Source of the DNA: JAUNBG01 sp964442735
GTDB taxonomy: Bacteria > Planctomycetota > Planctomycetia > Pirellulales > Thermoguttaceae
Reading direction: 5' to 3'
Length of the DNA stretch: 64,000 bases
Assembly (NCBI GenBank): GCA_964442735.1
Contig: CAYUAP010000005.1
Location: 15,614 to 79,613, forward strand
Every line of letters begins with the position of its first letter. The stretch's first letter is position 1. Position numbers and translations under genes: made by a program. The notes beneath the pieces are model-generated. The model did no database searches and was not told the DNA's origin. It saw nothing but the letters and a program-made list of their open reading frames with translations. Below, piece by piece: positions 17,772-27,190 of this stretch.

Positions 17772-20207
17772 TTATTTTTTTAATTGGAACAAATAGAATT
17801 TGCCTATTTCCAAATCGAATTTTTTGCCCTTTGTATTACCACCGATTTGTAGTTGTCCTACTTTATTCAAATCCAAAATTCCATTTTCTCTTTTTCCATA
17901 AATCTGGAACTGATTCCAATTGAAAATGGCTAAATGCCATTTACCATCTGCAGTAACGGAACAGGCAGGTGATGACAGAAATGTTTCGTTTTCCGGAGTC
18001 ATATTTTCTTTACAAAAGATTCGAAAAATCGTTTCTCTCTCTTTATCGGTGTCGATTTTCAACCAGACGAGGAACCCATCGTAGTTCGATAAATCAAGAT
18101 TGTTCTGAAGTTTGAAGATAGGATAGATCCAAGCATCTCCATTACCGAATGCAGTCTTAAACCCCCAATGGTCAGGCGATTCCAATTCTTCTTTTTTCCG
18201 GAATTCAAAAGTCGCATAGGGAGGATGATTTTTCTTCCAATGGTCCAAATTAGAGAGATCAATTATTTCCATTTTTTGAACAGCCTTTTTGATGTTGTCC
18301 AAGGTGACTTCCTGGACAAAACGAAGTACCAGCCGTGCAGATTCCATAGAATTAATTTTTGCATTGACAGAAATTTCCAGTGGTGCCATATCGGAAACCC
18401 TGGTCAGATCGGATATAACAACTTTAAACGTTGTCGTTCCTTTAGGTTCGATCGTGATGGGGGAAACGGAACAGAATCCTCCGGACAGTTCAGGATCATT
18501 AGTCTTCCAGGAAGGCATAAAGGACAGGGATTGCTCCGATAGATTGAATGCTTTAACTTCAAGAGTCAATTCCTTGACGCCACTTTTGATCCGGTAGCCG
18601 GAGGAATTGAGATTGACAAATTTAGGATCTCCCTGAAAGGATAAAATAATAGGGGAAGGAACTTTAATTTTATGCTTTACGTCATTTTGGCGTGCCTGGG
18701 AGACGATCTGTGTAATATCGGTAGCCGGTGTATTGGTATTAAGATCCAACGTAGAATCGGCCCCATAAAAAACGAACGCAAAACCATCGGAAAAATCAAT
18801 GATATTATCGGAAGAGAAATTCAATGCTTCTCCGGTAATTCGACATGCCCGAACAGGTCGGGCAGGGAGCTGGATTTTGGTCTCTTTTTTCGGCTGACTT
18901 TGATAAAAAACAACAAGAGTCTCGTCTGTTTTTCCTCGAAATACACGAGTTTTCTCCACTTCTTCCGGCTTGTTTTTTAGATCACCACAATAGTCTTTAT
19001 TGGCCATGGCTGAAATTAAAACGGTATATCCGGCAAAAGAACGAAGTGGAGCAAGGTTTTTATCGAGCATTCCGAAGTTATTTTCCCGTTCGTCATAATA
19101 GGGGTAGACGAAGGGAAAATAGCGGTCAACGGCACAGGCGCGTGCTTCAATACACTTCATTGCGATATCAATGGCACTGATTTTATCCTGTTCCATAACA
19201 GGACGGTCCGTTCCTCGTTTCCAGGGACGTCCACATTCTGTTAGCCAGAGCTCTTTTTCCGGAGCCTGACATTCCGTCAGCCAATTTCTGAATTTGAGAC
19301 AGACCGATTCCATTTCACGAGCTCGACAATAGGTGTGGAAACTGAATATATCACAATTGTCAAGGATTTCGTTTTGATAGGCGGTCTTAATCCAATTCGA
19401 GTCAAATGTTGCCAGGACACCACCGACAACCTGATTGGTATTGGATGTTTGTTTGAACTTCCAATAAATAGTTTTGAGAAGTGCAGTATATTGATCGGCA
19501 GGAACGTTTCCGCTAAACGAGATATCCGGTTCGTTCCAGACCTCCAGGGCCGTCCAGGCGGACTCCCAATGCTGACGCATTTTTTCCCAGGATTGGGCTG
19601 TTTTCACCAGGTCAACCGGATATTTGATAGTTCGTCCGGTCCAGTTCGGGGCATCATGAATGACTTCCAGAAACTTCACTCCATTTTCCATACAACTTTT
19701 TCTGGTTACTTCATAATGTCGGCCCCGTTGGAAATCAAGCGCGTTTTCCTGTGGTTCGATCTCCCCCCAGGATAACCGATCGCGTAACATAAAAATCCCT
19801 GTTCGTTTTGCGATTCGGATCAGACTGATTCGGTTCTGCTCGGATGAAACCAGCCAGGATAACGCACCATCCATTGCAAAAAATGGATCTCTTGTTCCAC
19901 TTTTATATTCCGGAAGAGAGATTATACCATACCGCGTCTGTGATTGAGGAAATTCCAATTCATAAAAGCCGGCAGGTACTTTTACCGATACCTGAAGACG
20001 ATTTTCTTTAATCTCCGATAGTCCGGATTTAAGAAGTTTTTCATCTGTGTCGTATAGTTTATATTCGGGACGGGAATTCGTATCCCCTTTCCCGACCTGA
20101 AATTCCAGGACAGCAGGCTTGTCCGGCTCAATATAAAACTGTTCCGGCGATATTGGCGTTACTCCACCAAATACTACCGACATCAATAGAAATAATAAAT
20201 TCATCAT
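17772..20207 (-). CDS. Secreted clan-A glycoside hydrolase (GH39/GH5-like)
   Basis: An 811-residue exported protein. A short signal peptide (1-about 18) is followed by a beta-rich segment, then a TIM-barrel glycosidase of clan A (about 95-400). The acid/base Glu is near 225 in EVWNEPD, and the likely nucleophile Glu is near 322 in WLTECGRPW. The last 400 residues are beta-sandwich-like, probably carbohydrate-binding, with no further motif recognised. AGGAG lies just before ATG-ATG; either Met may start it. It is last in a minus-strand operon and follows an MFS carrier by 36 bp, suggesting import of its products. The exact substrate cannot be read from sequence. Confidence 0.75.
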   Translation of the reverse strand: MMNLLFLLMSVVFGGVTPISPEQFYIEPDKPAVLEFQVGKGDTNSRPEYKLYDTDEKLLKSGLSEIKENRLQVSVKVPAGFYELEFPQSQTRYGIISLPEYKSGTRDPFFAMDGALSWLVSSEQNRISLIRIAKRTGIFMLRDRLSWGEIEPQENALDFQRGRHYEVTRKSCMENGVKFLEVIHDAPNWTGRTIKYPVDLVKTAQSWEKMRQHWESAWTALEVWNEPDISFSGNVPADQYTALLKTIYWKFKQTSNTNQVVGGVLATFDSNWIKTAYQNEILDNCDIFSFHTYCRAREMESVCLKFRNWLTECQAPEKELWLTECGRPWKRGTDRPVMEQDKISAIDIAMKCIEARACAVDRYFPFVYPYYDERENNFGMLDKNLAPLRSFAGYTVLISAMANKDYCGDLKNKPEEVEKTRVFRGKTDETLVVFYQSQPKKETKIQLPARPVRACRITGEALNFSSDNIIDFSDGFAFVFYGADSTLDLNTNTPATDITQIVSQARQNDVKHKIKVPSPIILSFQGDPKFVNLNSSGYRIKSGVKELTLEVKAFNLSEQSLSFMPSWKTNDPELSGGFCSVSPITIEPKGTTTFKVVISDLTRVSDMAPLEISVNAKINSMESARLVLRFVQEVTLDNIKKAVQKMEIIDLSNLDHWKKNHPPYATFEFRKKEELESPDHWGFKTAFGNGDAWIYPIFKLQNNLDLSNYDGFLVWLKIDTDKERETIFRIFCKENMTPENETFLSSPACSVTADGKWHLAIFNWNQFQIYGKRENGILDLNKVGQLQIGGNTKGKKFDLEIGKFYLFQLKK

Positions 20208-20243
20208 CTTCTCCTTTTTTTGTTCTGTTATTTGAATGTAATA

Positions 20244-21623
20244 TCAATTATTGTTTGAACGGGCAATCTCAATTGCAGTATTTTTCACTTTATCCATTTT
20301 CCATCCCCAATAGAGAAAGAACAAACCACCACAACGAAGGAACCATCCAGCCAAAAACGCCAGGGTATAATAACTGACTGCATTCCGACATCCCCAAATC
20401 ACAAACGATTGTTTACTATAAAGGTCAAACAAGGAACCACCGACCATAGTGGCCAGACCGAAGGCTAGAGTTGTCATCGTAAAATAGAGTGCAATAGCGG
20501 ACGAACGTACAGATGGTGGAGCCAGACTCAAGGTCAAATTATTGATGCCGATATTAACCCCAATCCAGCCAATCCATAATGTTGCCGCCAGAATAATCCA
20601 TTGCCAATATACCGCCGTCGAGAGCATATAACAGAGTGGTCCCAGTGCGACAATCAGAAGTGCAACGGCAATAACCGGATAGTTGCCATATCGGTCAATA
20701 AAATGAGCCGTTATTCCGGAAGAGAACATCTGTCCAATTCGAGTCCAGGACTGTAAAAGAAGAGCCGTCAACATGGTAACCTCCAAGACGTTCATCTGAT
20801 ACAACGATTGGGGCGATTGAGTTAGTCCATTGGCAATCTGAATCCATACGCCAAACATCAGAAACGGCAAAAAGGCGGGTAAACGAAATGGTACCAATAT
20901 TTCGAAGAATCGGGTCTTAAGACAGGCCGCTCTTTTCCAGGGAATTTCATCAATTCGAATTAAGGGGACTACTCCGGACAACAGGAAAATAATCCCCAAA
21001 AATGTCGGAGGCAGATAGAAAACCCACTGTTCAGATGTTGGGATATGAAGGATCATTTTGTAATACCAGGCATAAAGACCGGCTATTAACATACCGGGAA
21101 ACTGTCCGGCAATCATGGCTCGTTCTCGTTGCGCCAGAAATCGGACTCGAATTTGGCCCGGGACAAAATCACCTATCCGTGACCATAACGAAACGGTCGC
21201 AAAATACTCGACCAAATGATAAATTCCCCAAATACAACCGACCAAACAGAGCACTGTATTTATATGACATCGACTCCATTGCACGGTCCAAGGTACGAAC
21301 AACGGCAATAACAGAAGTATCAGGGGCGATAGAAAATAACCGGTCAGGCAGATAGCCTTCCTACTTCCGGTCCAATCAATTAAACTCGGCGTGAAGATAC
21401 GAAGGAGTCCAATTAAACGCGGAGCCGCAATGATCCAGGAAATGGCTAATCCAATTTTTGCGGAATCCATGGCGTTCCATGAAAGACTGCGTACAATATA
21501 GACGACCAGGGAAGTACTAATCAATCCATTTCCCAATCCCCAGAAGAAGGCGTTCCAACAGAACATTTTTCTTCCATAGGATCGTTTACGAATAGAAGGA
21601 TATCGATATTCCTCTTGATTCAT
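20244..21623 (-). CDS. Major facilitator superfamily transporter
   Basis: A 459-residue inner-membrane carrier with about 12 hydrophobic segments. The N-terminal part holds FFWGLGNGLISTSLVVYIV and a cytoplasmic basic loop. The pattern suits an MFS permease but the substrate is not evident. The frame extends to 21683, overlapping hemC, but the ATG at 21623 has AGGAA a few bases upstream and is preferred, leaving 34 bp to hemC. Its position before a secreted glycosidase suggests sugar uptake (inference). Confidence 0.8.
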   Translation of the reverse strand: MNQEEYRYPSIRKRSYGRKMFCWNAFFWGLGNGLISTSLVVYIVRSLSWNAMDSAKIGLAISWIIAAPRLIGLLRIFTPSLIDWTGSRKAICLTGYFLSPLILLLLPLFVPWTVQWSRCHINTVLCLVGCIWGIYHLVEYFATVSLWSRIGDFVPGQIRVRFLAQRERAMIAGQFPGMLIAGLYAWYYKMILHIPTSEQWVFYLPPTFLGIIFLLSGVVPLIRIDEIPWKRAACLKTRFFEILVPFRLPAFLPFLMFGVWIQIANGLTQSPQSLYQMNVLEVTMLTALLLQSWTRIGQMFSSGITAHFIDRYGNYPVIAVALLIVALGPLCYMLSTAVYWQWIILAATLWIGWIGVNIGINNLTLSLAPPSVRSSAIALYFTMTTLAFGLATMVGGSLFDLYSKQSFVIWGCRNAVSYYTLAFLAGWFLRCGGLFFLYWGWKMDKVKNTAIEIARSNNN

Positions 21624-21657
21624 GCCATTCCTGTTCGTTTTATTTGTTGGGGGCACT

Positions 21658-22641
21658 TTATTTGCCGGATGCTCTGACTGCATTCAACTCGGCAATAATT
21701 TTATCGGCTCCTTGAGAGAGTAAATTTTGGGCGCCCGATATACCCAGTTGAACGGCCCGATTTCGCATATTTTCTGTAAACGTTAAAGAAGGGAATATAT
21801 CTTCTTGTACCGTTTCCAATAGAATAGAGGCATCTGTAGACAGAATACGTCCCTGTAGACGCAGTTGGTGATTCGTCCAACATGTCATTGCACCGATAGG
21901 AGCAATACAACCCCCTTCCAGAGTTTTTAAAAGCGCACGTTCCGCTAGAACAGCACAATATGTTAATGGATCGTTTATCGTTTCCGCAAAATTTAAAATC
22001 TCCGAATCATTACTCCGGCATTCAATGGCAATAGCTCCCTGTCCGACTGCCGGTAAAAAAATATTGGGGTCCAAATAGCCTGCAATTTTTTTCTTTAAAC
22101 CGAGACGAATCAGTCCGGCAGCAGCGAGGACAAGGAGATCATATTCTCCCTCTTCCTGTTTCCGCAGTCGGGTTTCCACATTACCACGAATGTCATGGAC
22201 CATCATCTTCTTCGAATCCAGAAGGTGGAGAAGTTGTGTTTTGCGCCGAAGACTGCCCGTTCCAATTTTAGCATTGTCGGGAATCATCTCCAGGGAAGTG
22301 TAGGGACCGACCAGAACATCACGAACGTCTTCACGACCAGGAACTGCAGCTAATACAAGGCCATCTACCGGATCAGTCGGGAGATCCTTTAAACTGTGAA
22401 TCGCCATGTCTATCGTTCGATCCAGAAGTGCCCGTTGGATCTCCCGGGTAAAGACCCCCTGACTCCCCAATGAAGTAATCGCACTGCTCCGCTGGAGATC
22501 GCCATGGGTATGAATAATTATCAATTCCGATTCAATTTCCTGTTGTGACAGAAGATCCTGTATATGATTTGCTTGCCAAAGAGCCAGTTTACTTCCCCGT
22601 GTTCCCAGTTTAACACGTGTTCCCCGTTTAGCAGAAGTCAT
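21658..22641 (-). CDS. hemC: Porphobilinogen deaminase (hydroxymethylbilane synthase)
   Basis: A 327-residue cytoplasmic enzyme that polymerises four porphobilinogen units to hydroxymethylbilane for haem, sirohaem or cobalamin. It starts with KLGTRGSKLALWQA, has HSLKDLPT in the middle, and carries the dipyrromethane-binding Cys near 244 in GGCIAPIGA. GAAGGAG lies 6 nt before the ATG. The start overlaps the 3' end of the site-2 protease gene by 14 bp. No other tetrapyrrole gene is nearby. Confidence 0.95.
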   Translation of the reverse strand: MTSAKRGTRVKLGTRGSKLALWQANHIQDLLSQQEIESELIIIHTHGDLQRSSAITSLGSQGVFTREIQRALLDRTIDMAIHSLKDLPTDPVDGLVLAAVPGREDVRDVLVGPYTSLEMIPDNAKIGTGSLRRKTQLLHLLDSKKMMVHDIRGNVETRLRKQEEGEYDLLVLAAAGLIRLGLKKKIAGYLDPNIFLPAVGQGAIAIECRSNDSEILNFAETINDPLTYCAVLAERALLKTLEGGCIAPIGAMTCWTNHQLRLQGRILSTDASILLETVQEDIFPSLTFTENMRNRAVQLGISGAQNLLSQGADKIIAELNAVRASGK

Positions 22642-23824
22642 GATGTACTCCTTCTCTAAAACACGATTCGGTACCTGCCATATTCCGTGTAAAGATGGAA
22701 ATCGATAACAATTTCCTGTACTCCCGATCGTTCAGTGAATAAATGGTTTTGGAGCGTGGCGTCTCCTCCTCTGGAGGAACCGGTATTTCCGATATCGGGT
22801 TTGGTGTAAAACCAATAAAGATAAAAGCCAATGTTAGCCAGCCGAGCAGTGTACGCCATCCTCCCAATTTTATCGAATCGTTACAGGTTGGCGGATGATT
22901 GAGACCGAAAAATAAAATCAGTATAATCATTAAGATCCAACTCCACTGTTGGAAAAAGACGACGAAAAAAACGATTAAGGAGAATATGACAAAGGAAAAC
23001 AGGGCCGCCTTTTTTTTCAACAGGGCGTAAAAAACGTGACCTCCGTCCAATTGTCCTAGTGGAAACAGATTTAATGATGTAATAAACAAACCAGTCCAGG
23101 CCGCCATGGCTATTGGATGCACAATAAGGTCTGTTCCCGCCTGGGAACGATCAAAAAAGAACTCCGAAACCCAACGAAAGAGAAAGGGTTCACCAAAAAC
23201 AAGACCGGTTCCATTTTCGGAAATTTCACCCACCGTCGAATAATAGATACCAATCACCATAAAAATCAAGGTGGGTAAAAGACCAGCCAGTGGTCCGGAA
23301 ATACCAATATCAAATAACGCTTTTATATTTGGTATTTGCGAGTCCATTTGAATTACTGCACCAAATGTACCAAATGGAGGAAGTGGAACCGGGATAAAAA
23401 AAGGCAGTGAAGAATGGACATGATACCGCATCGATTGAATATAGTGACCTAATTCATGACAGGTTAAAATCAGCATGAGAGGAACGGAGAACCATAGACC
23501 ACTTAAAAAGGACCCGTTTCCATAACACCAAGCCCCTACGAAAGTCGTTGACAGCCAAGTCACAATGTAAAAAACCAGAGGACGTTGCCAATGAAGAACA
23601 AATGGTGATGAATTATGATCGGATTTATGATCCAAATTATGATCTAAATTATGATGATCGGAACAGATAGTCCCGGATGTTTCATCTGGTTGCTCCAAAG
23701 GCTCCGGATAATCGTCATTATAAAAATTTTTGTTGGCAGGATAGAAAGATTGGTCCACGTTAGACGGATTATCATCTGTATCGGGAACCAAAACCCAATT
23801 TCCATTTTCGTCGTATTTCCACAT
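22628..23824 (-). CDS. Site-2 protease family (M50) membrane metalloprotease
   Basis: A 398-residue integral membrane zinc protease. The N-terminal 80 residues are soluble and acidic and include an in-frame NLDH-NLDH-KSDH repeat (DNA about 23613-23660). Then come several transmembrane segments, with HELGH near 121 as the zinc site and LGQLDGGH near 258 as the second motif supplying the Asp. A final hydrophobic stretch precedes a basic tail. The family cleaves substrates inside membranes; the substrate here is unknown. It lies 39 bp after a small membrane protein and overlaps hemC. Confidence 0.88.
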   Translation of the reverse strand: MWKYDENGNWVLVPDTDDNPSNVDQSFYPANKNFYNDDYPEPLEQPDETSGTICSDHHNLDHNLDHKSDHNSSPFVLHWQRPLVFYIVTWLSTTFVGAWCYGNGSFLSGLWFSVPLMLILTCHELGHYIQSMRYHVHSSLPFFIPVPLPPFGTFGAVIQMDSQIPNIKALFDIGISGPLAGLLPTLIFMVIGIYYSTVGEISENGTGLVFGEPFLFRWVSEFFFDRSQAGTDLIVHPIAMAAWTGLFITSLNLFPLGQLDGGHVFYALLKKKAALFSFVIFSLIVFFVVFFQQWSWILMIILILFFGLNHPPTCNDSIKLGGWRTLLGWLTLAFIFIGFTPNPISEIPVPPEEETPRSKTIYSLNDREYRKLLSISIFTRNMAGTESCFREGVHHDFC

Positions 23825-23863
23825 CTATTATTATTCTTCTTCTTTATCTCAACGATTACACTT

Positions 23864-24094
23864 TCAACGGTCGCGATCTGCTAGAGGGAGATCATGAATA
23901 TCGACCCGAGCCGGATCGTAACGAATTCCTCTTCTCTTCCGTCTTTCGCGTTCCTTGAATTCCTGAACCAGTTTATTGGACATGGCACAGGCGCATTGTC
24001 TTTTGACCTCTTTTCCAAAAAACGCCTTTAAATAAAGCGCTAAAAAAAAGAGTCCAAAAAAGAGACAAGTAATCAGTATCACTATTATCAACAT
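23864..24094 (-). CDS. Small single-span membrane protein, unknown function
   Basis: A 76-residue protein starting with a hydrophobic helix (about 1-25, MLIIVILITCLFFGLFFLAL), followed by a Cys-containing segment (CACAM) and a strongly charged basic tail (KERERRKRRG). The frame opens at 24166, but GGGAG lies 10 nt before the ATG at 24094, and translation from there begins with the membrane helix. It probably opens the operon that runs through the M50 protease, hemC, MFS and glycosidase. I do not recognise the family. Confidence 0.6.
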   Translation of the reverse strand: MLIIVILITCLFFGLFFLALYLKAFFGKEVKRQCACAMSNKLVQEFKERERRKRRGIRYDPARVDIHDLPLADRDR

Positions 24095-24175
24095 AATTAT
24101 AACGCTCCCTTCCAATACAATATCTTTACAATTATACCACATGGATAAAAAGTCAACAAGAGGCATTCAAAATTG

Positions 24176-24376
24176 GTAACTATTCACGAACGATTTTGGG
24201 ACCACGGATATCACGGATAAACAGATAGTCTGCCGTAAAATACAAATTTTACAATAACAAGCTAAACATTTTAAATATTATAATAAATAATTTTATCATA
24301 AAAAGTTTGTTTGTCAAAAACTATTCGTGAAAATCAGTGTTATCCATGGTTTCACTTTATATCCGTGAACGGTTAC
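24176..24376 (-). mobile_element. Family B MITE, copy B3
   Basis: A 201-bp family B element in reverse orientation, GTAACTATTCACGAACG...CGTGAACGGTTAC. The flanking 8-mers are CAAAATTG (24168-24175) and CGAAATTG (24377-24384), matching at 7 of 8. It lies in the divergent spacer between the small membrane protein and the ADP-ribosylglycohydrolase, 43 bp upstream of the latter's promoter. Confidence 0.88.
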
Positions 24377-24419
24377 CGAAATTGCTTTTATTGTTGTAAA
24401 AAACCTTAAAATAAAATAC

Positions 24420-24448
24420 TTGCCTTTTTTGTGTATCTGTGTTATACT
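24420..24448 (+). promoter_or_regulatory. Sigma-70-type promoter for the ARH-methyltransferase pair
   Basis: TTGCCT (24420-24425), a 17-bp spacer, then TATACT (24443-24448). The predicted start is near 24455, about 54 nt before the ATG of the ADP-ribosylglycohydrolase gene, whose ribosome-binding site is GAGGAG. It is the best promoter match I found in the window. Confidence 0.6.
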
Positions 24449-24508
24449 GAAATTTAGCGATAATTTAATCGTTTTAAAAGATATGTCTTTTATTTATGAG
24501 GAGAAAAC

Positions 24509-25282
24509 ATGATAGGAGCGATTATAGGCGATATTATCGGCGCACCATTTGAGTTTAATTCGACCAAGCGAACTGAATTTTCATTATTTTGTGATCGGTC
24601 GCAATTTACGGACGATACAGTATTAACGATTGCGACAGCCGATGCTTTAATGCACAAGATCCCCTATGATGTCGCCTTTAAGAAATGGGGAAAGGAAAAT
24701 CTTTATGCCGGATATGGTGGCTCCTTCCTTCGTTGGTTAATCAGTCCCGAATCAGAACCGTACAACAGTTATGGGAATGGGTCAGGAATGCGCGTCAGTC
24801 CGGTTGGCTGGTTTTTTCAGACCTTGGAAGAGACCCTGGCCGAGGCCGCAAACTCCGCCATTTGCACACATAATCATCCGGAAGGCATTAAAGGTGCACA
24901 AGCCATTGCCAGTTCGATCTTTTTAGCGCGAACCGGGAAGAGTAAAGAGGAGATTCGATCTTTTATCGAGCAGGAATTTCAATATGATCTTAATCGGACA
25001 ATCGATGAAATTCGACCGCATTATACGTTTAAGGTGATCTGTCAGAAATCTGTTCCGGAATCGATTATTGCTTTTCTTGATTCAACCGATTATGTGAATG
25101 CCGTTCGTCTAGCCATTTCACTTGGTGGTGATAGCGATACCCAGGGCTGTATGGCCGGGGCTATTGCAGAAGCTTTTTATAAATCCGTTCCGACCGATAT
25201 TGTCGAACAGGCAAGAGAACGTCTCCCGAAGGAGATGCTGGCTATTGTGGATGAATTCGAACAATATAAATTATGGAGTTGA
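24509..25282 (+). CDS. ADP-ribosylglycohydrolase family protein
   Basis: A 257-residue all-helical DraG/ARH-fold protein. It has GAIIGDIIGAPFEF at the N-terminus, the metal-binding FTDDT at about 33-37, and the second acidic set GGDSDT near 205-210, all canonical for the binuclear magnesium site. Family members remove ADP-ribose from proteins (dinitrogenase reductase, arginine) or from other acceptors. No ART or nitrogenase gene is near. GAGGAG precedes the ATG. The methyltransferase gene starts 21 bp after its stop, so the two form a likely operon. Confidence 0.9.
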   Translation: MIGAIIGDIIGAPFEFNSTKRTEFSLFCDRSQFTDDTVLTIATADALMHKIPYDVAFKKWGKENLYAGYGGSFLRWLISPESEPYNSYGNGSGMRVSPVGWFFQTLEETLAEAANSAICTHNHPEGIKGAQAIASSIFLARTGKSKEEIRSFIEQEFQYDLNRTIDEIRPHYTFKVICQKSVPESIIAFLDSTDYVNAVRLAISLGGDSDTQGCMAGAIAEAFYKSVPTDIVEQARERLPKEMLAIVDEFEQYKLWS

Positions 25283-25303
25283 TTAAAAAAAGAGAGATAG
25301 ATT

Positions 25304-27034
25304 ATGCAGTCACTAATTTCCATTGCAACTAAACGAAATTGGGATAAACTTCATCCCGAAACAAATGGTAATTTGATGTCTCGTGCCAACAAACGTCTGT
25401 CTCAAAAGACGATTATTCCTGTGGAATATATAACAAAATTGGAGCATTTGGAAAAAATTGTCAAAATCCTTGATGTATGTTCAAATTGTCATTGGAATAA
25501 TTCTGAAATTCTCTATTCCCTGGGAATCAATCTTCTCTCAAAAGCGGGTATCCTTGATTGTTCCCATGTAAAATCAGTTCTCGAGCAATACAATTACCGT
25601 ATTATTCCCGATCTCCTTGAATATTATCTTCCACAGGAATTCGATTTATTGGGACTGTTATATCAATGTCTTCTTCATGAAGGAGAAAAGAATGTTATTG
25701 GTTCGTATTATACACCGTATCAAGTAGCGGCAAATATGACCGCAGATCTGGATTTCTCCAAACGCCAGATTTTTCTTGATCCTTGTTGTGGGAGTGGTGC
25801 TTTTTTTCTGGTACTGGATGCTCCCGATCCGGAACTATTGTATGGTATTGATTGCGATCCCATCGCTGTTATGATTGCCAGGATCAATCTAATGCTCAAA
25901 TATCCTGATCGGGTATTTACTCCACAGATTTTTTGTCAGGATTATTTATCACCGTCAAGTCATTTAAAAGACGAGAAAACTTTTTTACTTCATGATTTTC
26001 AGGTTGATTATATAATAACCAACCCACCTTGGGGGGCCTTTTCCGAAAATGGACATTTTGCTCCTGTCATTACCTCAAAAGAGACATTTTCCTGTTTTTT
26101 TGTTCGTTCATGGCCTCTGTTGAAGGATGAAGGTTCCATTCGCTTTTTATTTCCAGAAGCCATACTTAAGGTGAAAGTCCATCGAGATATTCGTACGTTT
26201 ATGCTTGACCATTGCTCGTTAAGATCTATTACCATTTATGAAAAAATGTTTTCCGGAGTAACGACAAAATATGTCGATATTCACTGTCAGAAAACGGTTC
26301 CACGCGAAATTTTTGAAGTACATAAAGCCAATAAAAAATTTGATATAACATTAAATTCACTACGTGAAACGAATAATAATGTTTTTAATTTATTGGAAAA
26401 TGAAGATCTGGAAATAATTCATCGGATTAAATCTTGTGGAAAATTTGATTTAAGGGATAGTATTTGGGCACTCGGTATTGTTACCGGAGATAATAAAAGC
26501 AAACTCAAAAATGTATATTCCGAAGGATACGAGCCCATCTATACAGGAAAAGAAATAGAACCTTTTCGACTTCGTTCCGCAAATAAATTCATACGGTATG
26601 ATCGTATCCAATTTCAGCAGGCCGCAAAAGATGAAATCTATAGAGCTCCAGAAAAACTCGTTTATAAATTTATTTCCGACAAATTGATATTTGCTTTTGA
26701 TAACGAACAAAGACTTTTTATCAATAGTGCGAATATTCTAATTCCCCATATTCCCGGCATGTCGATTAAGACCGTTTTGGCTTTTTTAAATTCCGATTTA
26801 TACCAATATCTGTATTTGTGTTTATTTGGCGAGATTAAAATTCTCAAGGGTAACCTGTTGGAATTACCTTTTCCCGCAATTACACGACGTGAAAACGAAG
26901 ATATCGAGCGTTCCGTAGATACGATATTATCTGGTAATACTGAAACAATACCAGTATTACAACAAATGATTTATCGTGTTTTTAAATTGAAACGAAATCA
27001 AATTCATCATATAGGTACCGTACTCAATCGGTAA
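25304..27034 (+). CDS. N6-adenine DNA methyltransferase with TaqI-like C-terminal domain
   Basis: A 576-residue class I SAM-dependent methyltransferase. A helical N-terminal region (1-about 125) is followed by motif I DPCCGSG (Asp near 159), acidic motif II GIDCDP, and catalytic motif IV NPPW (near 239), typical of gamma-type N6-adenine enzymes. Residues about 390-560 resemble the target-recognition part of TaqI/Eco57I-type enzymes (YTGKEIEPF, then KLVYKFISDKLIFAFD). No nuclease motif or neighbouring restriction gene is seen. It could be an orphan methyltransferase or the modification half of an unusual pair. The gene looks more AT-rich than its neighbours, hinting at transfer. Confidence 0.85.
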   Translation: MQSLISIATKRNWDKLHPETNGNLMSRANKRLSQKTIIPVEYITKLEHLEKIVKILDVCSNCHWNNSEILYSLGINLLSKAGILDCSHVKSVLEQYNYRIIPDLLEYYLPQEFDLLGLLYQCLLHEGEKNVIGSYYTPYQVAANMTADLDFSKRQIFLDPCCGSGAFFLVLDAPDPELLYGIDCDPIAVMIARINLMLKYPDRVFTPQIFCQDYLSPSSHLKDEKTFLLHDFQVDYIITNPPWGAFSENGHFAPVITSKETFSCFFVRSWPLLKDEGSIRFLFPEAILKVKVHRDIRTFMLDHCSLRSITIYEKMFSGVTTKYVDIHCQKTVPREIFEVHKANKKFDITLNSLRETNNNVFNLLENEDLEIIHRIKSCGKFDLRDSIWALGIVTGDNKSKLKNVYSEGYEPIYTGKEIEPFRLRSANKFIRYDRIQFQQAAKDEIYRAPEKLVYKFISDKLIFAFDNEQRLFINSANILIPHIPGMSIKTVLAFLNSDLYQYLYLCLFGEIKILKGNLLELPFPAITRRENEDIERSVDTILSGNTETIPVLQQMIYRVFKLKRNQIHHIGTVLNR

Positions 27035-27093
27035 ATGAAATGCGTTTGTAATATCAAGGGCATTTGAGTAAAGCATCATAAAAATACCATCCA

Positions 27094-27153
27094 ATATCAA
27101 TAAAAGATAAAAATATCAGTAAAAGATAAAAGTGCTAGTAAAAGATAAAAGTG
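27094..27153. repeat. 19-nt tandem repeat, three copies
   Basis: Three tandem units of 19 nt ending in AGTAAAAGATAAAA or its one-base variant, at 27094-27112, 27113-27131 and 27132-27150, with the start of a fourth. It is non-coding, between the methyltransferase and family A copy A4. Confidence 0.8.
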
Positions 27154-27190
27154 AAGGTACAACCGGGAGCCCGACATCCCGGATTTATTA

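Noticed and set aside
25304..27034. Type IIG restriction-modification enzyme
   Set aside because: The methyltransferase and recognition parts are clear, but no PD-(D/E)xK nuclease motif was seen in the N-terminal 125 residues, so only methylation is called.
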